Source of the DNA: Bacillus niameyensis
GTDB taxonomy: Bacteria > Bacillota > Bacilli > Bacillales > Bacillaceae_C
Length of the DNA stretch: 64,000 nt
NCBI RefSeq assembly: GCF_001375535.1
Contig: NZ_LN831197.1
Location: 1,555,622 to 1,619,621, forward strand
Direction: 5' to 3'
The notes under the pieces are model-generated. The model did not search any database and was not told the origin of the DNA. It saw nothing but the letters and a program-made list of their open reading frames with translations. How positions within the stretch are numbered: the first letter of the stretch is position 1; each line of letters opens with the position of its first letter. Position numbers and translations under genes: made by a program. Positions 43,144 to 51,268 of this stretch are shown in pieces.

Positions 43144-43176
43144 AAAAAATCCTCCTTAATGTAGCCATTAAAGGAG
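43144..43176 (-). promoter_or_regulatory. Hairpin covering the ribosome binding site / second terminator
   Basis: CTCCTTTAATG pairs with CATTAAGGAG and is followed by GATTTTTTT and then ATG. The structure both hides the AAGGAGG site and has the form of an intrinsic terminator. Confidence 0.6.
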
Positions 43177-43197
43177 AAGGTTCATAAACTTTAAAAT

Positions 43198-43227
43198 GAA
43201 AAAAGCCACATCGCGATCGATATGGCT
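43198..43227 (-). terminator. Expression-platform terminator of the preQ1-I element
   Basis: AGCCA-ATCG... pairs with ...CGAT-TGGCT and is followed by TTTTTTCATTTT on the minus strand, 17 bases after the aptamer. Confidence 0.7.
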
Positions 43228-43243
43228 GGATATTTTTCATCCA

Positions 43244-43279
43244 TAGTTTTTTATAGAGGGTTAATCGCTATGAACCTCT
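43244..43279 (-). promoter_or_regulatory. PreQ1-I riboswitch aptamer
   Basis: On the minus strand the sequence opens AGAGGTTC and closes ACCCTCTATAAAAAACTA. These are the conserved P1 stem, loop and A-rich tail of the class I preQ1 riboswitch as in front of B. subtilis queC. The P1 arms are AGAGG and CCTCT, and the A-rich tail would form the pseudoknot with the loop. The loop is about three bases longer than in B. subtilis. It binds 7-aminomethyl-7-deazaguanine, a queuosine precursor. An intrinsic terminator follows. Confidence 0.85.
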
Positions 43280-43402
43280 CCCAATGGGGCCTATTTAGTT
43301 ACTACCGTAATGATAAGGAGTTATTTAAATATCGTCAATAAGAAAAAAAACTTTTGTTTACTCCAATAGTTTTATAAAATAAAAATAGAAAGGGTGAAGT
43401 AA

Positions 43403-43966
43403 ATGTCATTATTATCAGAAATACTGGATTACAATAAGTATTTTACAGAGGAAAAATTATATGAGGAATATTCCACAACAAAATTCCCAGATAAAAAAAT
43501 GGTGATTTTCACCTGTATGGATACCCGTCTAGTTGAGCTGTTACATAAAGCCATGAATACTAAAAATGGCGATGTTAAAGTTGTTAAAAATGCCGGGGCT
43601 GTGCTCACTCATCCATTTGGTAGTATTATGCGGAGTATACTTGTAGCCGTATACGAACTACAAGCTGATGAAGTTTATGTCATTGGCCATCACGATTGCG
43701 GGATGAGCGCTCTGAAAAGCGATGTCATGATAGAAGATATGAAAAAACGTGGCATACCTCAGGAAACAATTGACATAATTACTAATTCTGGAGTTAATTT
43801 GCACGAGTGGCTTGAGGGCTTCAATAGCGTTGAAGAAAGTGTAAGCCACAGTGTCAATATGATTCGAAACCATCCGCTCATGGATAAAAAAGTTCCAGTC
43901 CATGGACTTGTTATTGACCCAGAAACAGGAAAGCTTGATTTAGTAAGTAGCGGTTATTCTGAATAA
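43403..43966 (+). CDS. Beta-class carbonic anhydrase (YtiB-like)
   Basis: This 187-residue protein has the beta-carbonic-anhydrase zinc ligands: CMDTR (Cys with its Asp partner) and the GHHDCGMSAL motif giving His and Cys, with an NAGAV segment between them. It interconverts CO2 and bicarbonate. The sequence (TEEKLYEEYSTTKFPDKKMV start) is like B. subtilis YtiB. The ATG follows AAAGGGTGAAG. It is monocistronic with its own terminator. Confidence 0.88.
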   Translation: MSLLSEILDYNKYFTEEKLYEEYSTTKFPDKKMVIFTCMDTRLVELLHKAMNTKNGDVKVVKNAGAVLTHPFGSIMRSILVAVYELQADEVYVIGHHDCGMSALKSDVMIEDMKKRGIPQETIDIITNSGVNLHEWLEGFNSVEESVSHSVNMIRNHPLMDKKVPVHGLVIDPETGKLDLVSSGYSE

Positions 43967-43973
43967 AATGAAA

Positions 43974-44014
43974 CGAAGACCGAAGCAAAATAAGCTTCGG
44001 TCTTCTTATTATTC
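43974..44014. terminator. Bidirectional terminator after the carbonic anhydrase gene
   Basis: GAAGACCGAAGC / GCTTCGGTCTTC, a 12-base perfect stem, followed by TTATTATT. Confidence 0.9.
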
Positions 44015-44152
44015 CCTACAACCTTCATTCGGATTTTTTTCCTTCGTGTCTTTCTTTTGACTCTGAAGTTCATAAAATTTGGCGGCATTTACATCGCCAA
44101 GTTCCATACCAAATTCTTCTTTAAATGGTTGACCCTTTTCTTTCTTCTTCAT
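44009..44152 (-). CDS. 47-residue hydrophilic protein, unknown
   Basis: ATG at 44152 overlaps the stop of the preceding small gene (TAATG), implying coupled translation. The protein begins MKKKEKGQPFKEEFGMELGD and continues VNAAKFYELQSQKKD. It is highly charged, without a membrane segment, and ends at the shared terminator. The family is not recognised, but the operon-like overlap and the codon regularity argue for a real gene. Confidence 0.6.
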   Translation of the reverse strand: MKKKEKGQPFKEEFGMELGDVNAAKFYELQSQKKDTKEKNPNEGCRE

Positions 44153-44313
44153 TAAGATCTACCCTTCCGTCCTTTTTGCGAATTACGATTTGCTCGCTTC
44201 ATAGGATCTTCCCCAGCAGCAAATTCAGCCGTAAAATCGGACTCTTCAATATTCTTTGCCGGAGTTTTTGTGTATTTTTCTACAGCATTATGTTCAGCTT
44301 TGCGTTTGGCCAA
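44152..44313 (-). CDS. 53-residue Ala/Lys-rich small protein, unknown
   Basis: A TTG start at 44313 follows the strong site GGGAGG by eight bases. The protein begins MAKRKAEHNAVEKYTKTPAK, has an acidic middle (NIEESDFTAEFAAGEDP) and a basic tail (RANRNSQKGRKGRS). Small size, lysine and glutamine content and a U/G start recall minor small acid-soluble spore proteins, but no family is recognised. It is cotranscribed with the 47-residue protein. Confidence 0.65.
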   Translation of the reverse strand: MAKRKAEHNAVEKYTKTPAKNIEESDFTAEFAAGEDPMKRANRNSQKGRKGRS

Positions 44314-44528
44314 AGTAAATTGCCTCCCTCTATAAATTTATGCAAGCTTAGTTTGACCAATAGAGTCATCAATATTTTTCCTTTTTCTGTATATTTTTAT
44401 ACAGGTTAAAGGTCTCCTCTTTTAATCCAAGATATCCTTTCAAGTATAAAACCTAGTCTGTGATACACTCTAATAATTAGAAGCAGTGTTTTTCAACATA
44501 TATTCAAGCCGAGTGAAGGTGTAGAACT

Positions 44529-44810
44529 ATGGACTTTCCAACAATTCATACAAACTTTTGGGATGCAGTCATAGCTATCCCAGTAGTGATGATACTTACC
44601 CAAGGATTAAAAGTTTTTTTGAAAATCCCAAAGCAATATATTCCTACCATTGCATTAGCTCTAGGGCTAATTATTTCCATTTTTATTAGCCACCGTAACG
44701 ATCTAATCGCTGGTATTTTTATGGGATGGTTTTATGGATATGCTGCAATAGGCTCTTATGCTTCACTGAAAACAACGGTTTTAGCATATAGGGGGCAGAA
44801 GGAACTATGA
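44529..44810 (+). CDS. Small holin-like membrane protein
   Basis: This 93-residue protein has three hydrophobic stretches: DAVIAIPVVMILTQGLKVF, YIPTIALALGLIISIFI and LIAGIFMGWFYGYAAIGSYA. The pattern of short helices with a Lys-rich loop (LKIPKQ) and a polar C-terminus (AYRGQKEL) is that of small phage-holin-like membrane proteins. It starts at ATG behind GAAGGTG. No other phage genes lie next to it, so a holin function is only a guess. Confidence 0.6.
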   Translation: MDFPTIHTNFWDAVIAIPVVMILTQGLKVFLKIPKQYIPTIALALGLIISIFISHRNDLIAGIFMGWFYGYAAIGSYASLKTTVLAYRGQKEL

Positions 44811-44831
44811 TGAATAACAAATCTTCCGTTT

Positions 44832-45351
44832 CCAAGACTCGCTTATTAATAACAGTTTTCGGAAAAATTACTTCACTTTTGTCCTTGAGACTCCTGATCT
44901 GAGACATTTCTTGCTATATCCCTTCGTATTTGTCTTTGAGATATCCTTTCAGAGACATTTTCGGGAAAATTACTTCTCTTTTGTCCCTGAGAATCTTGAT
45001 CAGAGACATTTTTTGCTATATCCCTTCGTATTTGTCTTTGAGATACCCTTTCAAAGACATTTTTGGGAAAATTACTTCTCTTTTGTCTCTGAGACTCCTG
45101 ATCTGAGACATTTTTTGCTATATCCCTTCGTATTTGTCTTTGAGATACCCTTTCAAAGACATTTTCGGGAAAATTACTTCTCTTTTGTCTCTGAGACTCC
45201 TGATCACAGACATTTCTTGCTATATCCCTTCGTATTTGTCTTTGAGATACCCTTTCAGAGATATTTTCAACAGTATTACCTTCTGTTTTTTGTCTAAGCG
45301 ACACGCTATCTAATACATTCCTTACAAAAAGTTCCCCTATTTTGTCGTCAA
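44832..45351. repeat. Tandem array of 51-bp repeats
   Basis: Seven units of exactly 51 bp occupy 44884-45240, ending in TTTGTC each time. More diverged units lie at both edges (44832-44883 and about 45241-45351). Two unit types alternate: one contains GCTATATCCCTTCGTAT, the other GGGAAAATTACTTCTCTT, so the higher-order period is 102 bp. Each unit joint can form a hairpin (TGTCTTTGA / TCAAAGACA). As 51 is divisible by three, both strands are open over the array. Confidence 0.9.
44873..45304 (-). pseudogene. Repeat-encoded frame with 17-residue units
   Basis: The minus-strand frame translates the array as 17-residue units of the type VSQRQIRRDIAKNVSDQ and ESQRQKRSNFPENVFER, highly charged and probably disordered or helical. 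A GTG at 45304 is the only start and has no ribosome binding site; the frame continues upstream as degenerate repeats to a stop. At the 3' end a single-base change shifts the last unit out of frame. It may be a decayed repeat protein gene or simply non-coding repeats. Confidence 0.35.
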
Positions 45352-45590
45352 GAGACTCTCATGCGCAGGTTAGTTTCTGTACTCATAAAAATCGAAAACG
45401 CTCAATTGGCTACGTCCGCCCAAATTTCTGTTTTATTATCACAAAAAATACCCTCCTTCGAAATTCTTATTAAGAACTAACGAAGAAGGGTATGAATGGT
45501 TTCCTTATTTTCAAGCTTCAAAACCGTAAGATTCCTAATATCCGATCAATTACCACAACATCGTGCAAACGTTGATATACCGAACTTTGA
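45352..45590. other. Intergenic stretch downstream of the tRNA gene
   Basis: A hairpin-like A/T stretch with AAATACCCTCCTTCG ... CGAAGAAGGGTAT (45447-45494) forms a good stem and probably terminates the tRNA transcript. Nothing else is seen. Confidence 0.5.
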
Positions 45591-45663
45591 CGGCCCCGAC
45601 AGGAATCGAACCTGTGACGCACGGTTTAGGAAACCGACGCTCTATCCTCTGAGCTACGGAGCC
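45591..45663 (-). tRNA. tRNA-Arg (anticodon CCT)
   Basis: This 73-nt cloverleaf has acceptor arms GGCTCCG / CGGGGCC with discriminator G, D-arm GCTC...GAGC, anticodon arm CGGTT-TCCTAA-ACCG reading CCT (codon AGG), and T-arm ACAGG-TTCGAAT-CCTGT. The CCA end is not encoded. It stands alone. Confidence 0.93.
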
Positions 45664-45780
45664 ATAATTTAGACATGAATTAAAATACCTTTTCAATTAT
45701 AATACAAAGTTCCTTTGATTAAAAGTATTAAATCCGATATAATTTATTTAGTAGCTTTTATAATTGTAAATCATTCATAT

Positions 45781-45810
45781 AAAGACCGATAATTAATACT
45801 TGGTCTTTTC
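45781..45810. terminator. Hairpin upstream of the first MQWG small gene
   Basis: AAAGACC pairs with GGTCTTT around a 15-nt AT loop. It lies between the tRNA gene and the small membrane protein gene; the T-tract is poor, so its role is uncertain. Confidence 0.4.
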
Positions 45811-45840
45811 AATAATAAATCTTAAAGGGGGATTTATACA

Positions 45841-45984
45841 ATGCAATGGGGAATAGTATTAGGACTAGTTGTCGTCTTAGGATTTGTTGCCTCTTTCCTA
45901 ATGTATTTTATTAGTGGTGCTTTAAAAACTAAGGATTCTAGTAAAATCGATGAGGTACCTTCCAATCATTTTAGCACAAAATAA
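45841..45984 (+). CDS. 47-residue single-helix membrane protein (MQWG type, copy 1)
   Basis: ATG follows AAAGGGGG. The protein begins MQWGIVLGLVVVLGFVASFL, giving one membrane helix, then MYFISGALKTKD and a polar tail. It is a close paralogue of the gene at 46120: both begin MQWG, share the VASFLxYF motif at the end of the helix and have a charged tail. Family unknown. Its own terminator follows. Confidence 0.75.
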   Translation: MQWGIVLGLVVVLGFVASFLMYFISGALKTKDSSKIDEVPSNHFSTK

Positions 45985-45992
45985 TTTTAACG

Positions 45993-46029
45993 ATCATCTC
46001 CTGCTTGTTTATGGGAGATGATTTTTTTA
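45993..46029 (+). terminator. Terminator of the first MQWG gene
   Basis: ATCATCTCC / GGGAGATGAT stem followed by TTTTTTT. Confidence 0.85.
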
Positions 46030-46119
46030 TGTTTACTTTTTCGGGTGTAGGGGAAAAATGAGTATCATAATAGGTCGGGTTTATGTCATATACTTCATTA
46101 GATAAGGAGGGATTCACGT

Positions 46120-46254
46120 ATGCAGTGGGGAGTTACAGTCGGTATTCTCGTAGTTGTTGCTTTCGTTGCCTCTTTTCTTGTGTATTTCCTTCGAGGTCCC
46201 CTCAATAGTCAGGATGCTCATAAAGTAGATAAACCTCCAAAGGATTCAGATTAG
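46120..46254 (+). CDS. 44-residue single-helix membrane protein (MQWG type, copy 2)
   Basis: ATG follows AAGGAGGG. The protein begins MQWGVTVGILVVVAFVASFL and continues VYFLRGPLNSQD with a basic-acidic tail. It is clearly related to the gene at 45841 over the whole length. The separate ribosome binding sites and terminators show that the two are independently expressed. Function unknown. Confidence 0.75.
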   Translation: MQWGVTVGILVVVAFVASFLVYFLRGPLNSQDAHKVDKPPKDSD

Positions 46255-46260
46255 TTTATA

Positions 46261-46298
46261 AATAGCCTCCCAAGTGGAAGGCTATTATTTTTTTAATA
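46261..46298. terminator. Terminator between the second MQWG gene and pabC
   Basis: AATAGCCTCCC / GGAAGGCTATT followed by ATTTTTTT; it can serve both convergent transcripts. Confidence 0.8.
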
Positions 46299-46311
46299 TA
46301 AACCAGAAATA

Positions 46312-47169
46312 CTAGAGCCCTTCGATTGACCAATGCGTATTCACACATTTTTTATATTCTTTATGAAACTTTTGATATAACTTTCCCTCTTTACCTGGAA
46401 ACAGCTTCTTTCCGAGCTTATAAACGGGGACAATTTCCTGTATCGAATTAGTAAAAAAGATTTCTTGGGCGACATTTAAAGCAGAGGCTGAAAATAGATC
46501 TTCCTGTAAATTAATTCCAAGCCGTTTCGCCATAGTAATCAGCCATTTTCGCGTAATTCCATTTAAAATACCCGTCTCAAGTGAAGGCGTATAAAGCACA
46601 TCGTCCTGCACCCAAAATAGATTTGAAGTAATCCCCTCTGCTAAAAATCCTTCCTTAGTGAGAAAAATTCCTTCCTTTTGGGTATCTGACCCAATTTCTC
46701 TTTTTGCTGCAACATTATTAAAAAAGTGATGCGATTTTAAACGATGGATTGTTTCAGGTGTGTTCCGCGGTATTGAAACTATAACCGCCTCTTTCTCTTG
46801 ATTCGGTTGAGTTGGGGCAAGACTTTTTTGAAACATAATTATCGTTGGTCCATCATAAGGGGCTGTTTGCAGACCGATTTCTCCGATTCCCGCTGATACA
46901 TTAAAGCGAATATATGAATCCGGAAGGCCATTTAGTTCTACTAAACGACCGATTATTTCCATTACCTCATTACGATGAAACTCTTTCATGATGCCCAATT
47001 CTTGTAATCCTTTATTTAATCTTTCTAAATGATCATCTAATAAAAATGGGTGACATTTGTAAGTCCGAAATGTTTCAAAAACACCAAGACCATATAAATA
47101 TCCGTGATCAAAAGGAGAAATTACGGCTTCCTCTTTTCTGATATACTGACCGTTTACATAAATGTACAT
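46312..47169 (-). CDS. pabC: 4-amino-4-deoxychorismate lyase PabC
   Basis: This 285-residue fold-type IV PLP enzyme begins YVNGQYIRKEEAVISPFDHG. It has the conserved YGLGVFETFRTYK, the PLP Lys in NNVAAKREIG, then EGITSNLFWVQDDVLYTP and GITRKWLI. It splits aminodeoxychorismate to 4-aminobenzoate and pyruvate for folate. It is the third gene of pabB-pabA-pabC, one base after pabA, which distinguishes it from branched-chain and D-amino acid transaminases. Confidence 0.9.
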   Translation of the reverse strand: MYIYVNGQYIRKEEAVISPFDHGYLYGLGVFETFRTYKCHPFLLDDHLERLNKGLQELGIMKEFHRNEVMEIIGRLVELNGLPDSYIRFNVSAGIGEIGLQTAPYDGPTIIMFQKSLAPTQPNQEKEAVIVSIPRNTPETIHRLKSHHFFNNVAAKREIGSDTQKEGIFLTKEGFLAEGITSNLFWVQDDVLYTPSLETGILNGITRKWLITMAKRLGINLQEDLFSASALNVAQEIFFTNSIQEIVPVYKLGKKLFPGKEGKLYQKFHKEYKKCVNTHWSIEGL

Positions 47170-47170
47170 T

Positions 47171-47752
47171 TTAACTTACTTCCTTACGATACATTTCAAT
47201 AAAGTTTCGTAGTAATTCCATCCCAGATTCAGTCATTATCGATTCAGGGTGAAATTGGACACCTTCTATCGGATATTCTTTGTGCCTTAATGCCATAATT
47301 TCCCCACCTGGTGTTCGCGCCGATATTAATAGACATTCCGGAAAATTTATTTTATCAACAATTAATGAATGATATCTCGTCGCATTAAATGGACTAGGCA
47401 ACCCTGAAAAAATCGTCTCCCCGTCGTGTAAAACAGGCGAAGTTTTTCCATGCATTAGCCTCTCTGCACCTATTACTTTCCCACCGAAAACTTGAGCAAT
47501 GGCTTGATGTCCTAGACAAACTCCAAGTATTGGAATATGCCCTGCAAAACGTTCAATAACTTCAAGAGAAATCCCTGCTTCATTTGGGGTGCATGGTCCA
47601 GGTGAAATCACGATATAATCTGGGGACATCTCTTCGATTTCTTCAAGAGTAATCGTATCATTACGCTTCACTTCAATTTGTTCACCTAGTTCTCCAAAAT
47701 ATTGAACAAGATTATATGTAAAGGAATCATAATTATCAATCATAAGAATCAA
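47171..47752 (-). CDS. pabA: Aminodeoxychorismate/anthranilate synthase glutaminase PabA
   Basis: This 193-residue class I glutamine amidotransferase begins [20 protein letters not shown]. Its nucleophile Cys is in [11 protein letters not shown] and the His-Glu pair in [11 protein letters not shown]. It supplies ammonia to PabB, and in Bacillus also to TrpE. The start overlaps the end of pabB by 4 bp. Confidence 0.93.
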   Translation of the reverse strand: MILMIDNYDSFTYNLVQYFGELGEQIEVKRNDTITLEEIEEMSPDYIVISPGPCTPNEAGISLEVIERFAGHIPILGVCLGHQAIAQVFGGKVIGAERLMHGKTSPVLHDGETIFSGLPSPFNATRYHSLIVDKINFPECLLISARTPGGEIMALRHKEYPIEGVQFHPESIMTESGMELLRNFIEMYRKEVS

Positions 47753-49146
47753 TCGTTTCGCCCCCTCTTCTCAACTGCTTCCAAAGCTCGCCAGAGAGCC
47801 TCTGCCTTTTTCAATGATTCTTGATATTCAGATTCTGGATTTGAATCAATGACAATTCCCGCTCCAGCTTGAACATGACACATTTCATTTTGAACAAGCA
47901 TTGTACGAATGACGATATTTAATTCTAAATCGTTATTAAAACCAATCCATCCTAGAGATCCCGTGTAAATCCCTCGTTTAACAGGTTCCAACTCTTCAAT
48001 AATTTCAAGTGTGCGAATTTTCGGAGCTCCTGTAATCGTTCCACCGGGAAAGACTGCCTCTATAAGATCAACTGGACTCTTTTCCTCTGCCAGTTTCCCA
48101 CTCACATGCGAAACAATATGCATAACATGGGAATATTTTTCAACTGTCATAAACTCATCTACCTGCACGGTTCCAAATTGACAAACACGACCAAGATCAT
48201 TCCGTTCTAGGTCAACAAGCATAATATGCTCCGCTCGCTCTTTTTCATTTTCAATCAATTCATTGGCAAGTTTTATATCTTCTTGGTCATCCAGTCCACG
48301 AGGTCTCGTTCCAGCGATTGGTCTTGTGCTTACAAGGGTACCATCCTTTTTAATCAATAATTCTGGCGATCCAGAAACAATTTGAAATTCTGGAGTATGA
48401 ACATACCCCATATATGGCGATGGATTTAACTTACGCAATTCTTTATAAACTTCAATTGGACGTGCTGGACTTTTCCGGGATTGGCGTACAGATAAATTAA
48501 CTTGAAAAACATCGCCTGCTTTAATATAAGCTTGAGTCTTTTGAACAGCTTCAATAAATTTCTCTTCCGTAAAAGAAACGTGCAATTCTTGATTTATTGG
48601 GAGATCGACTATTGGCACTTCCTGCTCACTTTCAGCAGTTAGCCATTGCTTTTTTAAGTTTGCCAACTTTTCGTTTGCCCCGTCTCGATTTAAAACCATA
48701 AACCACAAGCAATTTTTTTCATGATCAAAAACAACCCATTCGTCAAAAGCAAGAAAGTAAATTACTGGTAACTGTAAATCATCGGCAGCTAAGTCTGGCA
48801 AATCCTCAATGAATTGACCATAATCATAACTAATATAACCAATCACACCGCCTTGAAAATCCGGGAGATTGGGCTGACGTGGAAACGAGAATTGACTCAT
48901 CCAGTTCTCCAGCTCAGCTAACGGCTCCCCTATAAAAAAGCTCTCTTGATCCCCTTGGCTTATTTTAATCCCTTCCGAGTCACCGCTAATCACAGCAAAC
49001 GGTCGTAATCCAGCAATACTATAACGGCCCGCTCGCCCGCTCTCTAATAAAATATGGTGTTCCAAATTCTCCGATAAAGCGAAATACTTCTCAAAAAATG
49101 CTTCATTTGAAAAAACATGTTTTTCATATAAAATTGGCTTTTCCAC
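47749..49146 (-). CDS. pabB: Aminodeoxychorismate synthase component I PabB
   Basis: This 465-residue chorismate-binding enzyme contains [42 protein letters not shown] and [13 protein letters not shown], and ends [14 protein letters not shown]. The Lys in the TGAPK motif, typical of PabB rather than TrpE, supports the assignment. It converts chorismate and ammonia to aminodeoxychorismate. It is the first gene of the folate cluster. Confidence 0.9.
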   Translation of the reverse strand: MEKPILYEKHVFSNEAFFEKYFALSENLEHHILLESGRAGRYSIAGLRPFAVISGDSEGIKISQGDQESFFIGEPLAELENWMSQFSFPRQPNLPDFQGGVIGYISYDYGQFIEDLPDLAADDLQLPVIYFLAFDEWVVFDHEKNCLWFMVLNRDGANEKLANLKKQWLTAESEQEVPIVDLPINQELHVSFTEEKFIEAVQKTQAYIKAGDVFQVNLSVRQSRKSPARPIEVYKELRKLNPSPYMGYVHTPEFQIVSGSPELLIKKDGTLVSTRPIAGTRPRGLDDQEDIKLANELIENEKERAEHIMLVDLERNDLGRVCQFGTVQVDEFMTVEKYSHVMHIVSHVSGKLAEEKSPVDLIEAVFPGGTITGAPKIRTLEIIEELEPVKRGIYTGSLGWIGFNNDLELNIVIRTMLVQNEMCHVQAGAGIVIDSNPESEYQESLKKAEALWRALEAVEKRGRND

Positions 49147-49168
49147 AACATCACCTATTCAATTAATT

Positions 49169-49825
49169 CTAGGAAACTATCATTTGTTTTATGATCTTAT
49201 TTAAAGAATGGGTTCCCATTGATTCGATAATGAGAGAGAAATCTTTAAAATCTAAATCCTTCGTTACCGGGTTAGGAACAATCACACATGGTATGCCAGC
49301 TCGTTTTGCTGCAGTTGCACCGTTTAAAGAATCTTCAAACACAATCGCTTCTTCAGGTTGTATTTGGAATTCATCTAATGTTTTTAAATATAGCTCAGGA
49401 TCAGGCTTAATATTTTCCACATCATCTCTTGTTTTTATAGATTCGAAGTAATCGATTATTTCAAATTTCTTTAGAAATGGAATAACCCACCTTGTACTTG
49501 AACTAGTTGCGAGACCAATCCTTAATCCCAATTCCTTTGCTTCGTCTAAAAACTCTTTAACACCTTCACGAATCGTTATTTCAGCTACTTTTTCTTTATG
49601 TAAAGCAGCAGCCGTCTTATTAATTACATCAATACTAGCAGTATCTTTTAATTGCTCTTTCATATACTCATGAAAGAGTGAATCATGCGTTCCGATAATT
49701 TGCGCAAAAACTTCTAAAGGAAGTTCTACTTGATACTGAGCTAGAACTTCCTTGTAGCATTCATACCAAAGCGTTTCGGTATCCAAAATAAGACCATCGA
49801 AATCGAAAATAACTGCCTTAATCAT
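49169..49825 (-). CDS. HAD-superfamily hydrolase (beta-phosphoglucomutase-like)
   Basis: This 218-residue protein has motif I FDFDGLILDTETLWY, a helical cap, motif II LATSSS, Lys in KPDPELYL and motif IV VFEDSLNGATAAKRAG. The pattern is that of the beta-phosphoglucomutase-like subgroup, close to B. subtilis YhcW. The substrate is probably a small phosphorylated sugar. It lies 22 bp upstream of pabB and 5 bp downstream of the helicase gene on the same strand, so a longer transcript is possible. Confidence 0.88.
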   Translation of the reverse strand: MIKAVIFDFDGLILDTETLWYECYKEVLAQYQVELPLEVFAQIIGTHDSLFHEYMKEQLKDTASIDVINKTAAALHKEKVAEITIREGVKEFLDEAKELGLRIGLATSSSTRWVIPFLKKFEIIDYFESIKTRDDVENIKPDPELYLKTLDEFQIQPEEAIVFEDSLNGATAAKRAGIPCVIVPNPVTKDLDFKDFSLIIESMGTHSLNKIIKQMIVS

Positions 49826-49830
49826 TTAGT

Positions 49831-50988
49831 TTATCCCCTTTTCGCTTGTTTGTTCTCCACCAACTGTCCCTTATAGATTCGTCTTTGTTGAATTTCTAAT
49901 TGAAGTTTTTTACTAAACTTTTTAAGTTCACGTTCTTCCCTTGGTGTCACAAAAGAGATAACAGTACCGGTTGCTCCCATTCTTCCAGTTCTTCCTGAGC
50001 GATGGATATACTGTTCCAAATCCTCAGGAAAATCATAATGAATAACATGAGTAAGCCCCTCAATATCTAGCCCTCGGGCTGCGATATCAGTTGCAAGTAA
50101 TATATTTATGTCCCCATTTCGTAAAGACGTCAAAGCCTTCTCTCTCTGCTGCTTAGTTAAATCGCTATGAAGGGCTTCCACCGCTATTCCTTCATACCTT
50201 AATTTCTCTAGCAGGACATTCATATTCCCTACACTTCTAGCAAAAACAAGAGCACGAACAGATTTCATAGCCGCTATCTTTTGAAGAAGTTTCGAGCGCT
50301 CGCGTGTTTCACAAACTAAATAATAATGCTGAACTTTATTTGCTAAGCTAGTGTCTTGCCTACTAATTTTTATAGTTTCTGCTTCTCTTCCAATCATTGC
50401 TTTGATCTGATCATGCTCTTTTAATGGCGTAGCGGAAAATAACAACAGCTGTCGATCGTTCAAGGCGGATTTCACAATCGTTCGAACCGTATCTAAATGT
50501 TCAGCCACTAGTAATTGATCACCTTCATCAAGTACAATCGATTGAACTTCATGCATTTTTAGCTTTTTTAACTTGATTAATTCCAGAACTCGTCCTGGAG
50601 TGCCGACAATAATTTGCGGCCGCTCTTTTAATTTATCCAATTGCCGCTTTATATTGGCTCCGCCAACTAATGATGCACTCTTTATATTTGTACCTGCTAT
50701 CCAGTTTTGAATCTCCTGAAAGATTTGCATTACTAATTCACGCGATGGTGCCAGAATGACAGCTTGTAACCCTTTTGACTCTACATTGATTTTATTTATA
50801 ATCGGAAGTAGATAAGCGATTGTTTTACCGGTACCAGTTGGGGACTCAGCAATTACGTCTTTTCCTTCCAGAATAAGGGGGATCGCCGATTTTTGAATAG
50901 CCGTTGCTGTTTCAAATCCTCTTTCCTGCCATTTTTTTTGCAAATCCAATTTTAAGTTTGTTAAAAAATGGTCATTTTCTCTTTGCAT
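49831..50988 (-). CDS. DEAD-box RNA helicase (YfmL-like)
   Basis: The 385-residue protein has the core motifs: Q motif GFETATAIQKSAIPLI, motif I ESPTGTGKT, TPGR, motif II as DEGD instead of DEAD, SAT, DIAARGLDI and HRSGRTGRMG. A short basic tail replaces the long C-terminal domain of DbpA or CshA. The size and DEGD variant resemble B. subtilis YfmL, a helicase in ribosome assembly. It remodels RNA using ATP. Confidence 0.88.
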   Translation of the reverse strand: MQRENDHFLTNLKLDLQKKWQERGFETATAIQKSAIPLILEGKDVIAESPTGTGKTIAYLLPIINKINVESKGLQAVILAPSRELVMQIFQEIQNWIAGTNIKSASLVGGANIKRQLDKLKERPQIIVGTPGRVLELIKLKKLKMHEVQSIVLDEGDQLLVAEHLDTVRTIVKSALNDRQLLLFSATPLKEHDQIKAMIGREAETIKISRQDTSLANKVQHYYLVCETRERSKLLQKIAAMKSVRALVFARSVGNMNVLLEKLRYEGIAVEALHSDLTKQQREKALTSLRNGDINILLATDIAARGLDIEGLTHVIHYDFPEDLEQYIHRSGRTGRMGATGTVISFVTPREERELKKFSKKLQLEIQQRRIYKGQLVENKQAKRG

Positions 50989-51268
50989 ATTTTTTCCTCG
51001 TTTCTTTTAAAGTGAAACTTCAATCAGTGGAGCTGTTTTATCCTTTACTGATTGTTAGTTGAACCAATCGGGCTTTTACGGGATAACTATCTGCCTTAAT
51101 CATACTATACTCCCATCGAAGAAAGAAATTTCTTATGTATATAAAGCTAATCTGAATAATTCCTTTCATTTCCAAAACATGGTACCATATTGAATGCATG
51201 AAAAGGAAAGGTGAAACTTCATTCAGTGAATATGCTGATAGTAAAATGCTGAATAAAGGGGTATACCA
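50989..51268. other. Intergenic stretch with a repeated GTGAAACTTC motif
   Basis: AAGTGAAACTTCAATCAGTGG at 51010-51030 recurs in degenerate form at 51211-51228. A minus-strand frame spanning 51038-51382 has no ribosome binding site and overlaps the real metallohydrolase gene, so it is not annotated. Confidence 0.5.

Noticed and set aside
44529-44810. Prophage remnant indicated by a holin-like gene
   Set aside because: Only one small membrane protein resembles a phage gene; no lysin, structural or integrase genes are nearby.
44911-45297. 128-codon plus-strand frame through the 51-bp repeats
   Set aside because: It exists because the repeat length is divisible by three and the unit has no stop in this frame. 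It has no ribosome binding site and its aromatic-rich composition looks like antisense translation.
44832-45351. CRISPR array
   Set aside because: The repeated units are contiguous, with no unique spacers, and no cas genes are near.
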